DNA of 64,000 bases from JAJRXR01 sp041987545 (lineage in GTDB: Bacteria; Planctomycetota; Phycisphaerae; Phycisphaerales; UBA1924). Below are positions 28,227 to 36,786 of the stretch, piece by piece. Numbering within the stretch: the stretch's first letter is position 1; every line of letters starts with the position of its first letter. The stretch lies in the NCBI GenBank assembly GCA_041987545.1, contig JBHIWH010000002.1, positions 1 through 64,000 on the forward strand. Direction: 5' to 3'. Both the position numbers and the translations under genes were made by a program. The notes under the pieces are model-generated. The model was given only the letters and a program-made list of their open reading frames with translations. It was not told the origin of the DNA and did not search any database.

Positions 28227-29717
28227 ATGACCCGGTTGACGACCGCCGCTGTCTGCACGCTCGCCCTGCTCGCCGCCCCGGCCTGGGCGGGCCCGCTCGA
28301 CGACGACCTGCGTGACCTGCTCGCGGATATCGATCTGGGCGGGGCCGACGTGGGTGTCCGCGTCATCGACGTCCAGTCGGGCGATGTGCTCGCCTCCCAC
28401 GACGCCGACCGGGCGCTGATCCCGGCCTCCAACCAGAAGCTGCTCACGTCCGGGGCCGCCCTGATCACGCTCGGGCCCGACTTCGTCTACCAGACCGACC
28501 TCCTGCTCGACGGCTCCAGGCTCGTGCTGGTCGGCTCGGGCGATCCGGCGCTGGGCGACCCGGAGGTCCTGGGCGCCTCGGAGCCGCCGATGACGCACGG
28601 CGACCTGCTCTCGGGCTTGGCCGAGGCCGTCGCGGGCGCCGGCGCCACGCTCATCGACGAGCTGGTCGTGGACGACCGGGTCTTCGACCGCGAGTGGGCC
28701 CACCCGAGCTGGCCCGCCGACGACCTCAACCGCTGGTATTGCGCCGAGGTCGGCGGTGTGAACTTCCACACGAACGTCGTCTCGGTGTACGTGCGCCCCT
28801 CGCCCGACGGCCCCGGCGCCGAGCCGCTCGTCGAGCTCGAGCCGGCCGCCCCCGGCATCGAGATGCGCAACCGGGCCCGCTCGATCCGCTCGGGCCGCAA
28901 CACGACGTGGGTCGCCCGCCCGCGACCGGTCAACGAGTTCACGCTCTACGGCCAGATCAGCAGCCCGCTGCCCCGCCCGATCCGGGCCTCGATCCACGAG
29001 CCGCCGCTGTTCGCCGGCGGCCTGCTCGCCTCGGAGCTGGAGCGTTCGGGCGTCTCGTTCGGGTCCGCGCCCCGGTCGCGTGTCCGCCTCGCCGAGGCCG
29101 CCGAGCGGTTCGACGACGCGACGCCGATCGCCCGCGTCACGACGCGCCTGCCGGACGTCCTTCGTCGCTGCAATGTCGACTCGCACAACCTGTACGCCGA
29201 GTCGCTGCTCAAGCGGATCGGGCACGAGGTCACGTCGAACCCCGGCTCCTGGACGAGCGGGGCGACCGTCGTGCGGATGCTGCTCTCGGAGCGGCTGGGC
29301 GCCAACCACGCCTCGGCGACCCGCATCGCCGACGGCTCGGGCATGAGCCGGGACAACCGCGTCGCCGCCGCCACGATGACCGAGTGGCTCGAGATGATCG
29401 CGGGCGATCCCGAGCTCTTCGAGCCGTTCCTCGCCTCGCTGCCCTCCCCGGGCGAGGGCACGCTCACCTCGCGGTTCAAGAACGTGCCGATCGAGAACGT
29501 CATCAAGGCCAAGAGCGGCTACCTCGACGGCGTGTACACGCTCTCGGGGTACGTGATCGACCCCCAGACCGCGCGTACCGTCGCGTTCTCGATCCTCCTC
29601 AACGAGCGGGACCGGCACACGCCCAACGCCAAGCGGTTCCACGAGCTGTTCGTCGCCGAGATCGACCAGTGGCTGACTCGGTCGCGCCGGACCGCGGCCT
29701 CGGCGCCATCGGACTGA
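28227..29717 (+). CDS. dacB: D-alanyl-D-alanine carboxypeptidase/endopeptidase, PBP4 type (peptidase S13)
   Basis: 496 aa. The ATG at 28227 follows GGAGG and begins a signal peptide (cleavage near APAWA-GP). Penicillin-binding motifs are complete: SNQK (Ser68, Lys71), SHN in VDSHNLYAES, and KSG in place of KTG in AKSGYLDG. The enzyme trims or cuts peptidoglycan peptides in the periplasm. Class C PBPs (S13) normally carry a large insert between the first and second motifs, and the spacing here fits. Its presence supports a peptidoglycan wall in this organism, as now known for most planctomycetes. Confidence 0.95.
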   Translation: MTRLTTAAVCTLALLAAPAWAGPLDDDLRDLLADIDLGGADVGVRVIDVQSGDVLASHDADRALIPASNQKLLTSGAALITLGPDFVYQTDLLLDGSRLVLVGSGDPALGDPEVLGASEPPMTHGDLLSGLAEAVAGAGATLIDELVVDDRVFDREWAHPSWPADDLNRWYCAEVGGVNFHTNVVSVYVRPSPDGPGAEPLVELEPAAPGIEMRNRARSIRSGRNTTWVARPRPVNEFTLYGQISSPLPRPIRASIHEPPLFAGGLLASELERSGVSFGSAPRSRVRLAEAAERFDDATPIARVTTRLPDVLRRCNVDSHNLYAESLLKRIGHEVTSNPGSWTSGATVVRMLLSERLGANHASATRIADGSGMSRDNRVAAATMTEWLEMIAGDPELFEPFLASLPSPGEGTLTSRFKNVPIENVIKAKSGYLDGVYTLSGYVIDPQTARTVAFSILLNERDRHTPNAKRFHELFVAEIDQWLTRSRRTAASAPSD

Positions 29718-29723
29718 GGCCCG

Positions 29724-31823
29724 TCAGCGGGACGCGGACGCGTCAGCCAGCCCGTACTCCACCCACCGCCGATCGATCAGCGCGAGCGTCTGGTCATCGA
29801 ACCGCTGCTCGGGGGGCCAGGCGCGGACGCACTGCCCGTTCCTCGCGTCCGCCACCGACTTGGGCGTCGCGTCGAAGAGCACGCGGTCCCCGCCGTGCCG
29901 CCGATCCCAGACCGCGTCGCGCGCCGCATCGCAGTTGGCCACCCAGTGGAACAGCGCCGCCCCGGGGTCGCCCACGTCCGCCGCTCTGCCGAGCACAACA
30001 ACGAACGGTGTCGCCGTCGGCTCCTCGACGAGCTCGTCGATGATCTTGCCGCCCAGGCCGGCCCTGTCGGGCTCGTCGTGCCCGCGGTCGGCGCGGACGA
30101 ACAGCCAGCCCTGTGCGCCCCCGGGCGCCGCGGCGTCCAGCACGCCCGGAATGGTCCTCGCCCATGCCTCGGCGCGGGCCCGCCCCGCGTCCGTCAGGCG
30201 CTCGCGGGGCGCCGCGATGGGCTCCCCGTCAATGTCCTCGCCCGGGATCTTGCGTGTGCAGTCGAAGCCGAGCTTGGTCCCCGAGCCGAGGCGGGGCGCC
30301 GCGTGGTCCAGGATGTCGAGTGGCCCGTTCACCCGCTCGATATCCCGCGATGGCCGGCAGTTGGCCGCGCACGCCGCGAGCACGGCCCGCGCGTCGTGCA
30401 CATCCACGTCCTCGTCCACGACGAAGATCGTCTTGGTCCACGCCATCTGCCCGGCGCCCCAGACCGCGTGCATCACCCGCCGCGCGTGCAGCGGGTACTG
30501 CTTGCGGATCTTGATGAACGCGCAGTTGTGGAACGCGCCGAACATCGGCAGGTCGTAGTCCTCGATGTCCGGGATGATCGTCCTCAAGAGCGGCAGCATG
30601 ATCCGCTCGGTCGCCTTGCCCAGGTAGTAGTCCTCCTGGGGGGGCGGGCCCACGATCGTCGTCGGATAGATCGCCCCGCGGCGGTGCGTGACCGCCGAGA
30701 CTTCCATGACGGGGTAGCGGTCGGGCATCGAGTAGAAACCCGTGTGGTCGCCGAATGGCCCCTCGAAGACCGCCCCGGGCCCGAGGGGCCCCGCGCCCTG
30801 CTCGCCCGGGACCCAGCCCGGGAACCCCGCGTCCGTCCGCACGTGACCCTCGACGACGATCTCCGCGTCGGCCGGGATCCAGAGGGGGACCGTCCGGGCG
30901 CGGACCATGCGCAGGCCCTTGCCGCCGAGGAACCCCGCCATCAGCAGCTCGCTGATCCCCGGGGGCAGCGGGCACGTCGCCGCGTAGGGCAGCACGCTCG
31001 GGCCGCCCAGCACGACCGCGACCGGCATGGGCTCGCCCAGCCGCTTCCAGCTCCGCCAGTGGGCGGCGCCGTCGTGGTGCATGTGCCAGTGCATCGCCAG
31101 CCGGTCCCGTCCCAGCAGCTGCACGCGGTACATGCCGATGTTGTGCGACCGGGGCTTGTCCGCGTGCCGATCGTCGGCGTGGATGGTGTGCACGCCCGCG
31201 AGCGTGATGTACCGCCCCCGGAACGATCGCTCCCACTCGCCCGCCGAGATCGATGGATGCCCATGCCCGGGCACGCCCTCGTTCGCGTCGGCCGGGTAGC
31301 CGAGCGATGCGAAGTCCCCGTCCAGTGGCCAGCACCGGAGCATGCCCAGGCGCGTCAGGTCGATGCGATCGACCTCGAGCACGACCTGCTGGCAAGCGCC
31401 GCTCCCGCGGCCGCGCCTGGGCCCGATCTTGAGCAGGGGCGTGAACGTCCTCGCCTTGCCGACCGCCTCGCCCAAAGACCGGGGCGGCTCGGGCTTGACC
31501 AGCTCGCCGATCTGCTCGGCGATCGACTCGAACGATCGCTCGCCCAGCGCCATCTCCATCCGCCGATAGCTGCCGAACGCGTTGATGAGGACCGGCAAGT
31601 CCGAGCCCTCGACGTCCTCGAAGAGCAGGGCGGGCCCGCCCAGGCCGTGGTTCGCGGGGTCCGAGCGCCGCGCCGCCTCGCTGGGCGGCGAGGGCGCGGG
31701 CGTGCGGCTGACGCGGTCGGCGATCGCCGCGATCTCCAGGACCGGGCTCACCCGCGCCCGCACGCGGCGCAGCTCGCCCGCGCGGTCGAGGGCGTCAACG
31801 AAGGCGCGGAGGTCCCGGTACAT
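29724..31823 (-). CDS. UbiD family prenylated-FMN decarboxylase, long form
   Basis: 699 aa against about 490 in E. coli UbiD. Core features: the N-terminal MYRDLRAFVDALDRAGEL start, HNIGMYRVQLL with HWHMHHDGAAHW (prFMN/metal region), VSAVTHRRGAIYPTTIVG and the typical TKLGFDCTRK block. After that block about 190 further residues repeat the same kind of element (VVVLGRAADVGDP...NCDAARD...LFDATPKS) and end in WPPEQRFD...IDRRWVEYGL. Long UbiDs of this kind occur in Bacteroidetes and planctomycetes and are usually linked to menaquinone synthesis; that role is inferred. No UbiX is in view. The start codon lies only 12 bp from that of the divergent gene. Confidence 0.93.
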   Translation of the reverse strand: MYRDLRAFVDALDRAGELRRVRARVSPVLEIAAIADRVSRTPAPSPPSEAARRSDPANHGLGGPALLFEDVEGSDLPVLINAFGSYRRMEMALGERSFESIAEQIGELVKPEPPRSLGEAVGKARTFTPLLKIGPRRGRGSGACQQVVLEVDRIDLTRLGMLRCWPLDGDFASLGYPADANEGVPGHGHPSISAGEWERSFRGRYITLAGVHTIHADDRHADKPRSHNIGMYRVQLLGRDRLAMHWHMHHDGAAHWRSWKRLGEPMPVAVVLGGPSVLPYAATCPLPPGISELLMAGFLGGKGLRMVRARTVPLWIPADAEIVVEGHVRTDAGFPGWVPGEQGAGPLGPGAVFEGPFGDHTGFYSMPDRYPVMEVSAVTHRRGAIYPTTIVGPPPQEDYYLGKATERIMLPLLRTIIPDIEDYDLPMFGAFHNCAFIKIRKQYPLHARRVMHAVWGAGQMAWTKTIFVVDEDVDVHDARAVLAACAANCRPSRDIERVNGPLDILDHAAPRLGSGTKLGFDCTRKIPGEDIDGEPIAAPRERLTDAGRARAEAWARTIPGVLDAAAPGGAQGWLFVRADRGHDEPDRAGLGGKIIDELVEEPTATPFVVVLGRAADVGDPGAALFHWVANCDAARDAVWDRRHGGDRVLFDATPKSVADARNGQCVRAWPPEQRFDDQTLALIDRRWVEYGLADASASR

Positions 31824-31835
31824 TGCCTGCAGCCT

Positions 31836-32507
31836 ATGTCCGGAGCGAACCCGCCAGCCCGGGGCCCCGCCGAGCCCCCCGCCCACGAGGCCGCCCAGCG
31901 CCGCGACTGGGTCGCGTACTTCGACCGCATGCGGGGCAAGCCGGCGCGCGAGACGCTCACCGGGGCCCTGGACGCGTTCGGCCAGATCGACCCGGATAGT
32001 CCTCCGCTCGCGGTGGACCTTGGAGCGGGCGACGGTCGGGACACGGCCGAGATTCTCCGCCGCGGCTGGCGCGTGCTCGCCCACGACGGGAGCCCCGAGG
32101 GCATCCGCCGGCTGCGGGGGCGTCCCGAGTGCGCCGCGGCCGAGAAGGACGGCCGCCTCGAGGTCGTCCTCGCGGAGTTCGCCGACGTCGAGATCCCGCG
32201 GGCCAGCCTCGTGAACGCGAGCTTCTCGCTGCCGTTCTGCCCGCCCGGGCAGTTCCCCGAGCTGTGGCGCCGGATCGACGCGGCGATCGGGACCGGGGGA
32301 CGGTTCGCGGGCCAGCTCTTCGGCGACCGCGACGGCTGGGCGATCCTCGAGGACCGGACCCATCTCAGCCGCGAGCAAGCCCTCGACCTCTTTTCCAACT
32401 ATGTTCTCGAGAGCTTCCGCGAGGAGGACCGCCCCAGCTCGCACCCGGGCGAGGCCCACAAGCACTGGCACGTCTTCCATATCATCGCCCGCAAGAGGGA
32501 CCCGTAG
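31836..32507 (+). CDS. Class I SAM-dependent methyltransferase
   Basis: 223 aa. Motif I is VDLGAGDGRD near residue 55, followed by the acidic motif VLAHDGSPEG and a motif IV-like VNASFSLPFCPP. The layout resembles TehB/thiopurine-type small methyltransferases that act on small molecules; substrate unknown. The first 25 residues are Pro/Ala-rich and may not be translated, since no Shine-Dalgarno precedes ATG 31836 and the start sits 12 bp from the divergent ubiD start; Met32 (MRGKPARETL) is an alternative. The ABC exporter follows 18 bp downstream. Confidence 0.87.
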   Translation: MSGANPPARGPAEPPAHEAAQRRDWVAYFDRMRGKPARETLTGALDAFGQIDPDSPPLAVDLGAGDGRDTAEILRRGWRVLAHDGSPEGIRRLRGRPECAAAEKDGRLEVVLAEFADVEIPRASLVNASFSLPFCPPGQFPELWRRIDAAIGTGGRFAGQLFGDRDGWAILEDRTHLSREQALDLFSNYVLESFREEDRPSSHPGEAHKHWHVFHIIARKRDP

Positions 32508-32525
32508 GACCCACCGGAGACCCGC

Positions 32526-33518
32526 ATGCCCGGCGAACTCGCCATCGACCTCCATCACGTCGCCAAGACCTACCGCGGCCGCGTCCAGGCCCTCCGCGGC
32601 GTGGACATGCAGATCCACAAGGGCGAGATCTTCGGCCTGCTCGGGCCCAACGGCGCCGGCAAGTCCACCCTCGTCAAGATCCTCATGACCGTCATCCGTC
32701 CCTCGCGGTGCGAGGGCACCATGCTCGGGCACACCGTGGGGCACAAGCCGACGCTCGCCAGGGTCGGATACCTGCCCGAACATCACGAGTTCCCGGACTA
32801 CTTGACCGGGTCGCAGGTGCTCCACTACTTCGGGGCTCTTGCGAAGACGCCGCGCCGTGAGCGAAAGAAGCGCGTCGACGAACTACTGGGCATGCTCGGC
32901 ATGAGCCGCTGGGCGTCGAAACGAATTGGATCTTACTCCAAAGGGATGCGCCAACGAATCGGTGTAGCCCAGGCGCTTGTCAACGATCCGGATCTGGTCC
33001 TCCTCGACGAACCGACCGACGGCGTGGACCCTGTTGGCCGACGCGACATCCGGAACGTGATCTGCGCGATGCGCGACCAGGGCAAGACCGTCTTCCTTAA
33101 CTCCCATCTCCTTTCCGAGCTGGAGATGGTGTGCGGACGTGTCGCAATCCTGGTCCAGGGGGAGATCAAGCACCAGGGCTCCCTCGACGAGCTGACAGCC
33201 GATCAGCACAAGTACGAGGTCGAGGTTGCCGCCGCCGATGTGCAAACTGCCCTGAGGACCATCCGGGACGAGTTCGAAGGCGGGATCGACCAGGACGACA
33301 AGGAGGGGGTGCTCCTGCTTGACACGACGGACCCCGATCGCGTGCAGCCCGTCATCGATGCGCTTCGGCGAGACCGGATCTCGATACACGCCATCCGCCG
33401 GCGCCGCCCGTCGCTCGAGGACCTGTTCATGCGGGCCGTCGTAGATCCGGAGACCGGGCAAGCTCACGCCCCCGGGGCGGCGGACTCGCGAGCAACGAAG
33501 AGAAAGGCCAGGACGTGA
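32526..33518 (+). CDS. ABC transporter ATP-binding protein (ABC-2/NatA-like)
   Basis: 330 aa. Walker A GPNGAGKST (40-48), signature YSKGMRQR, Walker B LVLLDEP with D-loop DGVDP, and the switch histidine in LNSHLL are all intact. The about 110 residues after the ATPase core match the C-terminal extension of ABC-2 exporter ATPases, ending in a basic tail. It pairs with the permease, which starts in its stop codon (GTGA). Codon use changes sharply at about base 32,763 (residue 80): upstream codons end almost only in G/C, downstream codons use many A/T endings. Confidence 0.96.
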   Translation: MPGELAIDLHHVAKTYRGRVQALRGVDMQIHKGEIFGLLGPNGAGKSTLVKILMTVIRPSRCEGTMLGHTVGHKPTLARVGYLPEHHEFPDYLTGSQVLHYFGALAKTPRRERKKRVDELLGMLGMSRWASKRIGSYSKGMRQRIGVAQALVNDPDLVLLDEPTDGVDPVGRRDIRNVICAMRDQGKTVFLNSHLLSELEMVCGRVAILVQGEIKHQGSLDELTADQHKYEVEVAAADVQTALRTIRDEFEGGIDQDDKEGVLLLDTTDPDRVQPVIDALRRDRISIHAIRRRRPSLEDLFMRAVVDPETGQAHAPGAADSRATKRKART

Positions 33519-34633
33519 GCCAATCCGCCGCAATCCTCATCGACTCACTCCGGCATCTTCGAAGCCGATACCTGTTCTGGATCAGCTTGGTCTTGTCGGC
33601 TCTCGCCGCTTTCGTGCTCTTCGGCACATACTCGTTCACGCCGGAGGGCATCCGGTTCCTTTGGTTCAGCCCGATCGAGAACCAGTCCCTCGCCGCGGGC
33701 ACGCCCGGACCCCGGCAGATGGTCTCGGGCGTCTTTAACGGCGTGTTCATCAAGCTCTGGCTGGCGTGGGGCGTGATCATCCTCGCGCTCATCTCGACCG
33801 CGAGCGTGCTTCCCGAATTCCTGAGGTCAGGGGCGATTGACGCGGCACTCGCCAAGCCAATTTCTCGGATCAAGCTCTTCCTGCTCAAGGTTGCCGGATC
33901 GCTCCTCTTCGTGCTGCTCCAGGTCGCGGTCGGCGTCGGGCTCGCGTACGTGCTGATGGGATTCCGATTCGACATGTGGATCCACGCCAGCCTCCTGGCG
34001 ATCCCACTCATCACGCTCCAGTTCCTCTACCTCTACTGTTTCGCGGCGCTCATCGCGGTGCTGACCCGATCCACGCTCGCGAGCCTCATCGGCACCGTGC
34101 TGCTCTGGTTCGCCGTGTTCATCGTCCAGTTTGTTTCGAACCAGTTCCAAGAAAACGCTACAGCGATGCGGACGCTGAGAGACACGTTCGAAACTCGAAT
34201 CGAGCAGGTCGAGGGCAACGCGCGAGACGAGGGACGCGACCCGACACCGTTCGAGACGACGCGTCTGGGCTGGTACAGAGAGCAGGTCACACAAACAGAC
34301 CAGACCCTCTCCTGGATGGAGCCCTGGGAGCGCAGGTTCGGGTTGGTCGAGCTGTTTGTGCCGAAGACAAGCGACATCCGCCACATCATCGCCCAACGAG
34401 TCAGGGCGCCGATCAGCAATGACTTCATGTCCTTGTTTGTGGACTTCGAGGACGACGGCATCCGCCCGTCCAGCGTGGACGAGGAGGAGTGGGCAGCGTC
34501 GCTCGATGCGAGTGATCAGGGCCAGGAAGCGGTACGGGACGTCAACCCCTGGATCAGCATCGGGTCGTCGCTGGCGGTCTCGGGACTCGCGCTGGCTCTC
34601 GCGACGTTGGTATTCGCCCGCCGCGACTTCTAG
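33515..34633 (+). CDS. ABC-2 type transporter permease
   Basis: 372 aa with about six membrane helices: one near the N-terminus (FWISLVLSALAAFVLF), a central group (WLAWGVIILALIST, FVLLQVAVGVGLAYVLM, LLAIPLITLQFLYLYCFAALI, LIGTVLLWFAVFIVQFV), then a large charged extracytoplasmic loop of about 130 residues and a final helix (SLAVSGLALALATLVF). This is the ABC-2 export/ABC-permease layout. GTG start overlapping the ATPase stop codon shows translational coupling. The cargo is unknown. Codon use is less G/C-biased than in the flanking genes. Confidence 0.92.
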   Translation: MSQSAAILIDSLRHLRSRYLFWISLVLSALAAFVLFGTYSFTPEGIRFLWFSPIENQSLAAGTPGPRQMVSGVFNGVFIKLWLAWGVIILALISTASVLPEFLRSGAIDAALAKPISRIKLFLLKVAGSLLFVLLQVAVGVGLAYVLMGFRFDMWIHASLLAIPLITLQFLYLYCFAALIAVLTRSTLASLIGTVLLWFAVFIVQFVSNQFQENATAMRTLRDTFETRIEQVEGNARDEGRDPTPFETTRLGWYREQVTQTDQTLSWMEPWERRFGLVELFVPKTSDIRHIIAQRVRAPISNDFMSLFVDFEDDGIRPSSVDEEEWAASLDASDQGQEAVRDVNPWISIGSSLAVSGLALALATLVFARRDF

Positions 34634-34639
34634 GCCCCG

Positions 34640-35473
34640 CTACTCCCCCGCCAGCTCCGCGCCCCGGTGCCGCGCCGCGAAGACGGCACGACCGATCGCG
34701 TCCATCACGCCCGACCGGTCCAGCGACTCGCACGCCGCGGCCGTCGTTCCGCCCTTGCTCGTCACCCTCGCCCGCAGCGCGTGCGGGTGCTCGGGCGAGC
34801 CGGCGAGCATCTCCCCAGAGCCGGCGATCGTCTCGCGGACGATCAGCGTCGCCTCCTCGCGGCTGAATCCCAGCTCCACCGCCGCCAGGATCATCGCCTC
34901 GGCCAGGTAGAACACGTACGCCGGCCCCGATCCGGCCAGCGCCGTGAACGCGTCCATCAGCGACTCGGGGATCTCGACCACGCGCCCGACGCCCTCGAAC
35001 AACTCTCTCGCGCGCGCGTCGTCCCCCTCGTCGGCGCCCTCGCCCAGGCAGACCGCCGTCATCCCCCGCCCGAGCATCGCCGGCAGGTTCGGCATCGCCC
35101 GCACCACACGGACCCCGCCCCCCAGCGCCGCCCGGATCTTCCCGCTGGGCGTCCCGGCCAGGATCGTGACGACCACCCGGGGCGCGCCCGAGGCCAGCCG
35201 GGCGCCGATCTCTCCGCCGACCTCGCCCAGCTTCTGCGGCTTGACCGCGAGCAGCACCTGGCCGGCACCGGGCGACGCCTCGGCGCCTTCCACCCAGCTC
35301 AGCGCCTCGTCGGCGGTCGAGACCGAGTGCTCGAAGTCGGCCCGCCGATCCGCGTCCGGGTCCGCGACGATCCAGTCGTCGCCCAGCACGCCGGCGGCCC
35401 GGGCGCCCTCCAGGATCGCTCGGGCCATCGCGCCCCCCCCGACGACGGCGATCGGCGTTCGTTTCGTGGTCAT
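34640..35473 (-). CDS. proC: Pyrroline-5-carboxylate reductase
   Basis: 277 aa. Last step of proline synthesis: reduces 1-pyrroline-5-carboxylate with NAD(P)H in the cytoplasm. The N-terminal nucleotide fold has VVGGGAMARAI, followed by LLAVKPQ, VRAMPNLPA and the C-terminal signature AGSGPAYVFYLAEAM, with SKGGTT near the end as in the family. The length is typical. The ATG at 35473 is 99 bp from the start of divergent accA. Confidence 0.96.
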   Translation of the reverse strand: MTTKRTPIAVVGGGAMARAILEGARAAGVLGDDWIVADPDADRRADFEHSVSTADEALSWVEGAEASPGAGQVLLAVKPQKLGEVGGEIGARLASGAPRVVVTILAGTPSGKIRAALGGGVRVVRAMPNLPAMLGRGMTAVCLGEGADEGDDARARELFEGVGRVVEIPESLMDAFTALAGSGPAYVFYLAEAMILAAVELGFSREEATLIVRETIAGSGEMLAGSPEHPHALRARVTSKGGTTAAACESLDRSGVMDAIGRAVFAARHRGAELAGE

Positions 35474-35572
35474 GCGCCAAGCGTACGCCGGCCTCGGCCG
35501 AGTGCGTCCCGGGCCGCCGGCTTCTACACTCCCACCGGCCCGAATGCCCGGGCCGAGGGACGATCCAGCGTC

Positions 35573-36625
35573 ATGCCCAGCTTCTACCAGCTCGACTTCG
35601 AGAGCCCTGTCCGGGAGATCGAGAAGCGCATCGCCGCGGCCGAACGCGGCTCGCCCGGGCAGGACGGCTCGCTGCCCGCCCCGGCGCTCGGGGGCGTGGA
35701 CCCCGCCGAGGCGCCCGAGGAAACGACCCCGATCGACGAGCTGATCGCCCGGCGGGACCGCCTGCTCGAGGAGATCTACGCCGACCTCTCGCCGTGGAAC
35801 ACGGTCCGCGTCGCCCGCCACCCGGAGCGCCCGCAGACCAGGGACTACATCGCCCGGATCTGCCGCGACTTCGCGGAGCTGCACGGCGACCGCCGCTTCG
35901 GCGACGACCCCGCCCTCGTGACCGGGTTCGCCCGGATCGGCGCCTTCAAGGTCCTCATTGTCGGGCACCAGAAGGGGCGGGACACGCAGGAGAAGCTCGC
36001 CTGCCACTTTGGCTGCGCCCACCCGGAGGGGTACCGCAAGGCGCTGGCGAAGATGAAGCTCGCCGAGAAGTTCGGCCTGCCGATCGTGACGCTCGTGGAC
36101 ACGCCCGGCGCCTACCCGGGCCTGGGCGCCGAGCAGCGGGGCCAGGCCGAGGCCATCGCGGTCAACCTCCGGGAGATGAGCCGGCTCCGCGTGCCGATCG
36201 TGTCCGTGATCATCGGCGAGGGCGGGTCGGGCGGCGCCCTGGGCATCGCGGTCGCCGACCGGGTCGCGATGCTGCAGAACGCGTGGTACTCCGTGATCTC
36301 TCCCGAGGGCTGCGCCGCGATCCTCTGGAAGCAGGCCAACGAGCAGACCAACTCCGCCGCCGCTCATGCGCTGCGGCTCACCGCCAAGGACAACCTCAAG
36401 CTGGGCATCGTGGACGCGGTCGTCCCCGAGCCACGGGGCGGGGCGCACCGGGACAAGGACGCGGCGGCCGAGGCGCTCCGGGGCTGGATCGCGGGCCAGC
36501 TCGAGGAGCTGAGCCGCCTCGACGCCGACGAGCTTGTGCAGGGGCGGTACGAGCGTTTCCGGAAGCTGGGCGAGTTTGAGACGCGCCAGGACGCCGAATC
36601 GGCCACGCAAGCCGAGTCCGCGTAA
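35573..36625 (+). CDS. accA: Acetyl-CoA carboxylase carboxyltransferase subunit alpha
   Basis: 350 aa. Part of the carboxyltransferase that moves CO2 from biotin to acetyl-CoA, making malonyl-CoA for fatty acid synthesis. Landmarks: LDFE start, WNTVRVARHPERPQTRDYI, FAELHGDRRFGDD, VDTPGAYPG, GEGGSGGALGI and WYSVISPEGCAAILWK. A 25-residue low-complexity stretch near residues 25-55 lengthens the N-terminal coiled coil compared with E. coli AccA (319 aa). accD is not in the window, as often when accA and accD are unlinked. Confidence 0.97.
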   Translation: MPSFYQLDFESPVREIEKRIAAAERGSPGQDGSLPAPALGGVDPAEAPEETTPIDELIARRDRLLEEIYADLSPWNTVRVARHPERPQTRDYIARICRDFAELHGDRRFGDDPALVTGFARIGAFKVLIVGHQKGRDTQEKLACHFGCAHPEGYRKALAKMKLAEKFGLPIVTLVDTPGAYPGLGAEQRGQAEAIAVNLREMSRLRVPIVSVIIGEGGSGGALGIAVADRVAMLQNAWYSVISPEGCAAILWKQANEQTNSAAAHALRLTAKDNLKLGIVDAVVPEPRGGAHRDKDAAAEALRGWIAGQLEELSRLDADELVQGRYERFRKLGEFETRQDAESATQAESA

Positions 36626-36786
36626 CCGGCAAATCAACACAACACGTTGTTTCATAGTGCTTTAGGCGCTCTCGCCGACACCCTCGCCGCGCTTTGACTC
36701 GTTCGGTGGCTGGGCGTACCCTTGTCGCCCGCGTCCGGCGGGGACCCGCCAGGCCGGGCGGGCTCGGTGGGAGGCGCAGGGCAAGC

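Noticed and set aside
29895..31835. Upstream extension of the methyltransferase frame
   Set aside because: It is antisense to ubiD; only the last 223 codons look like protein.
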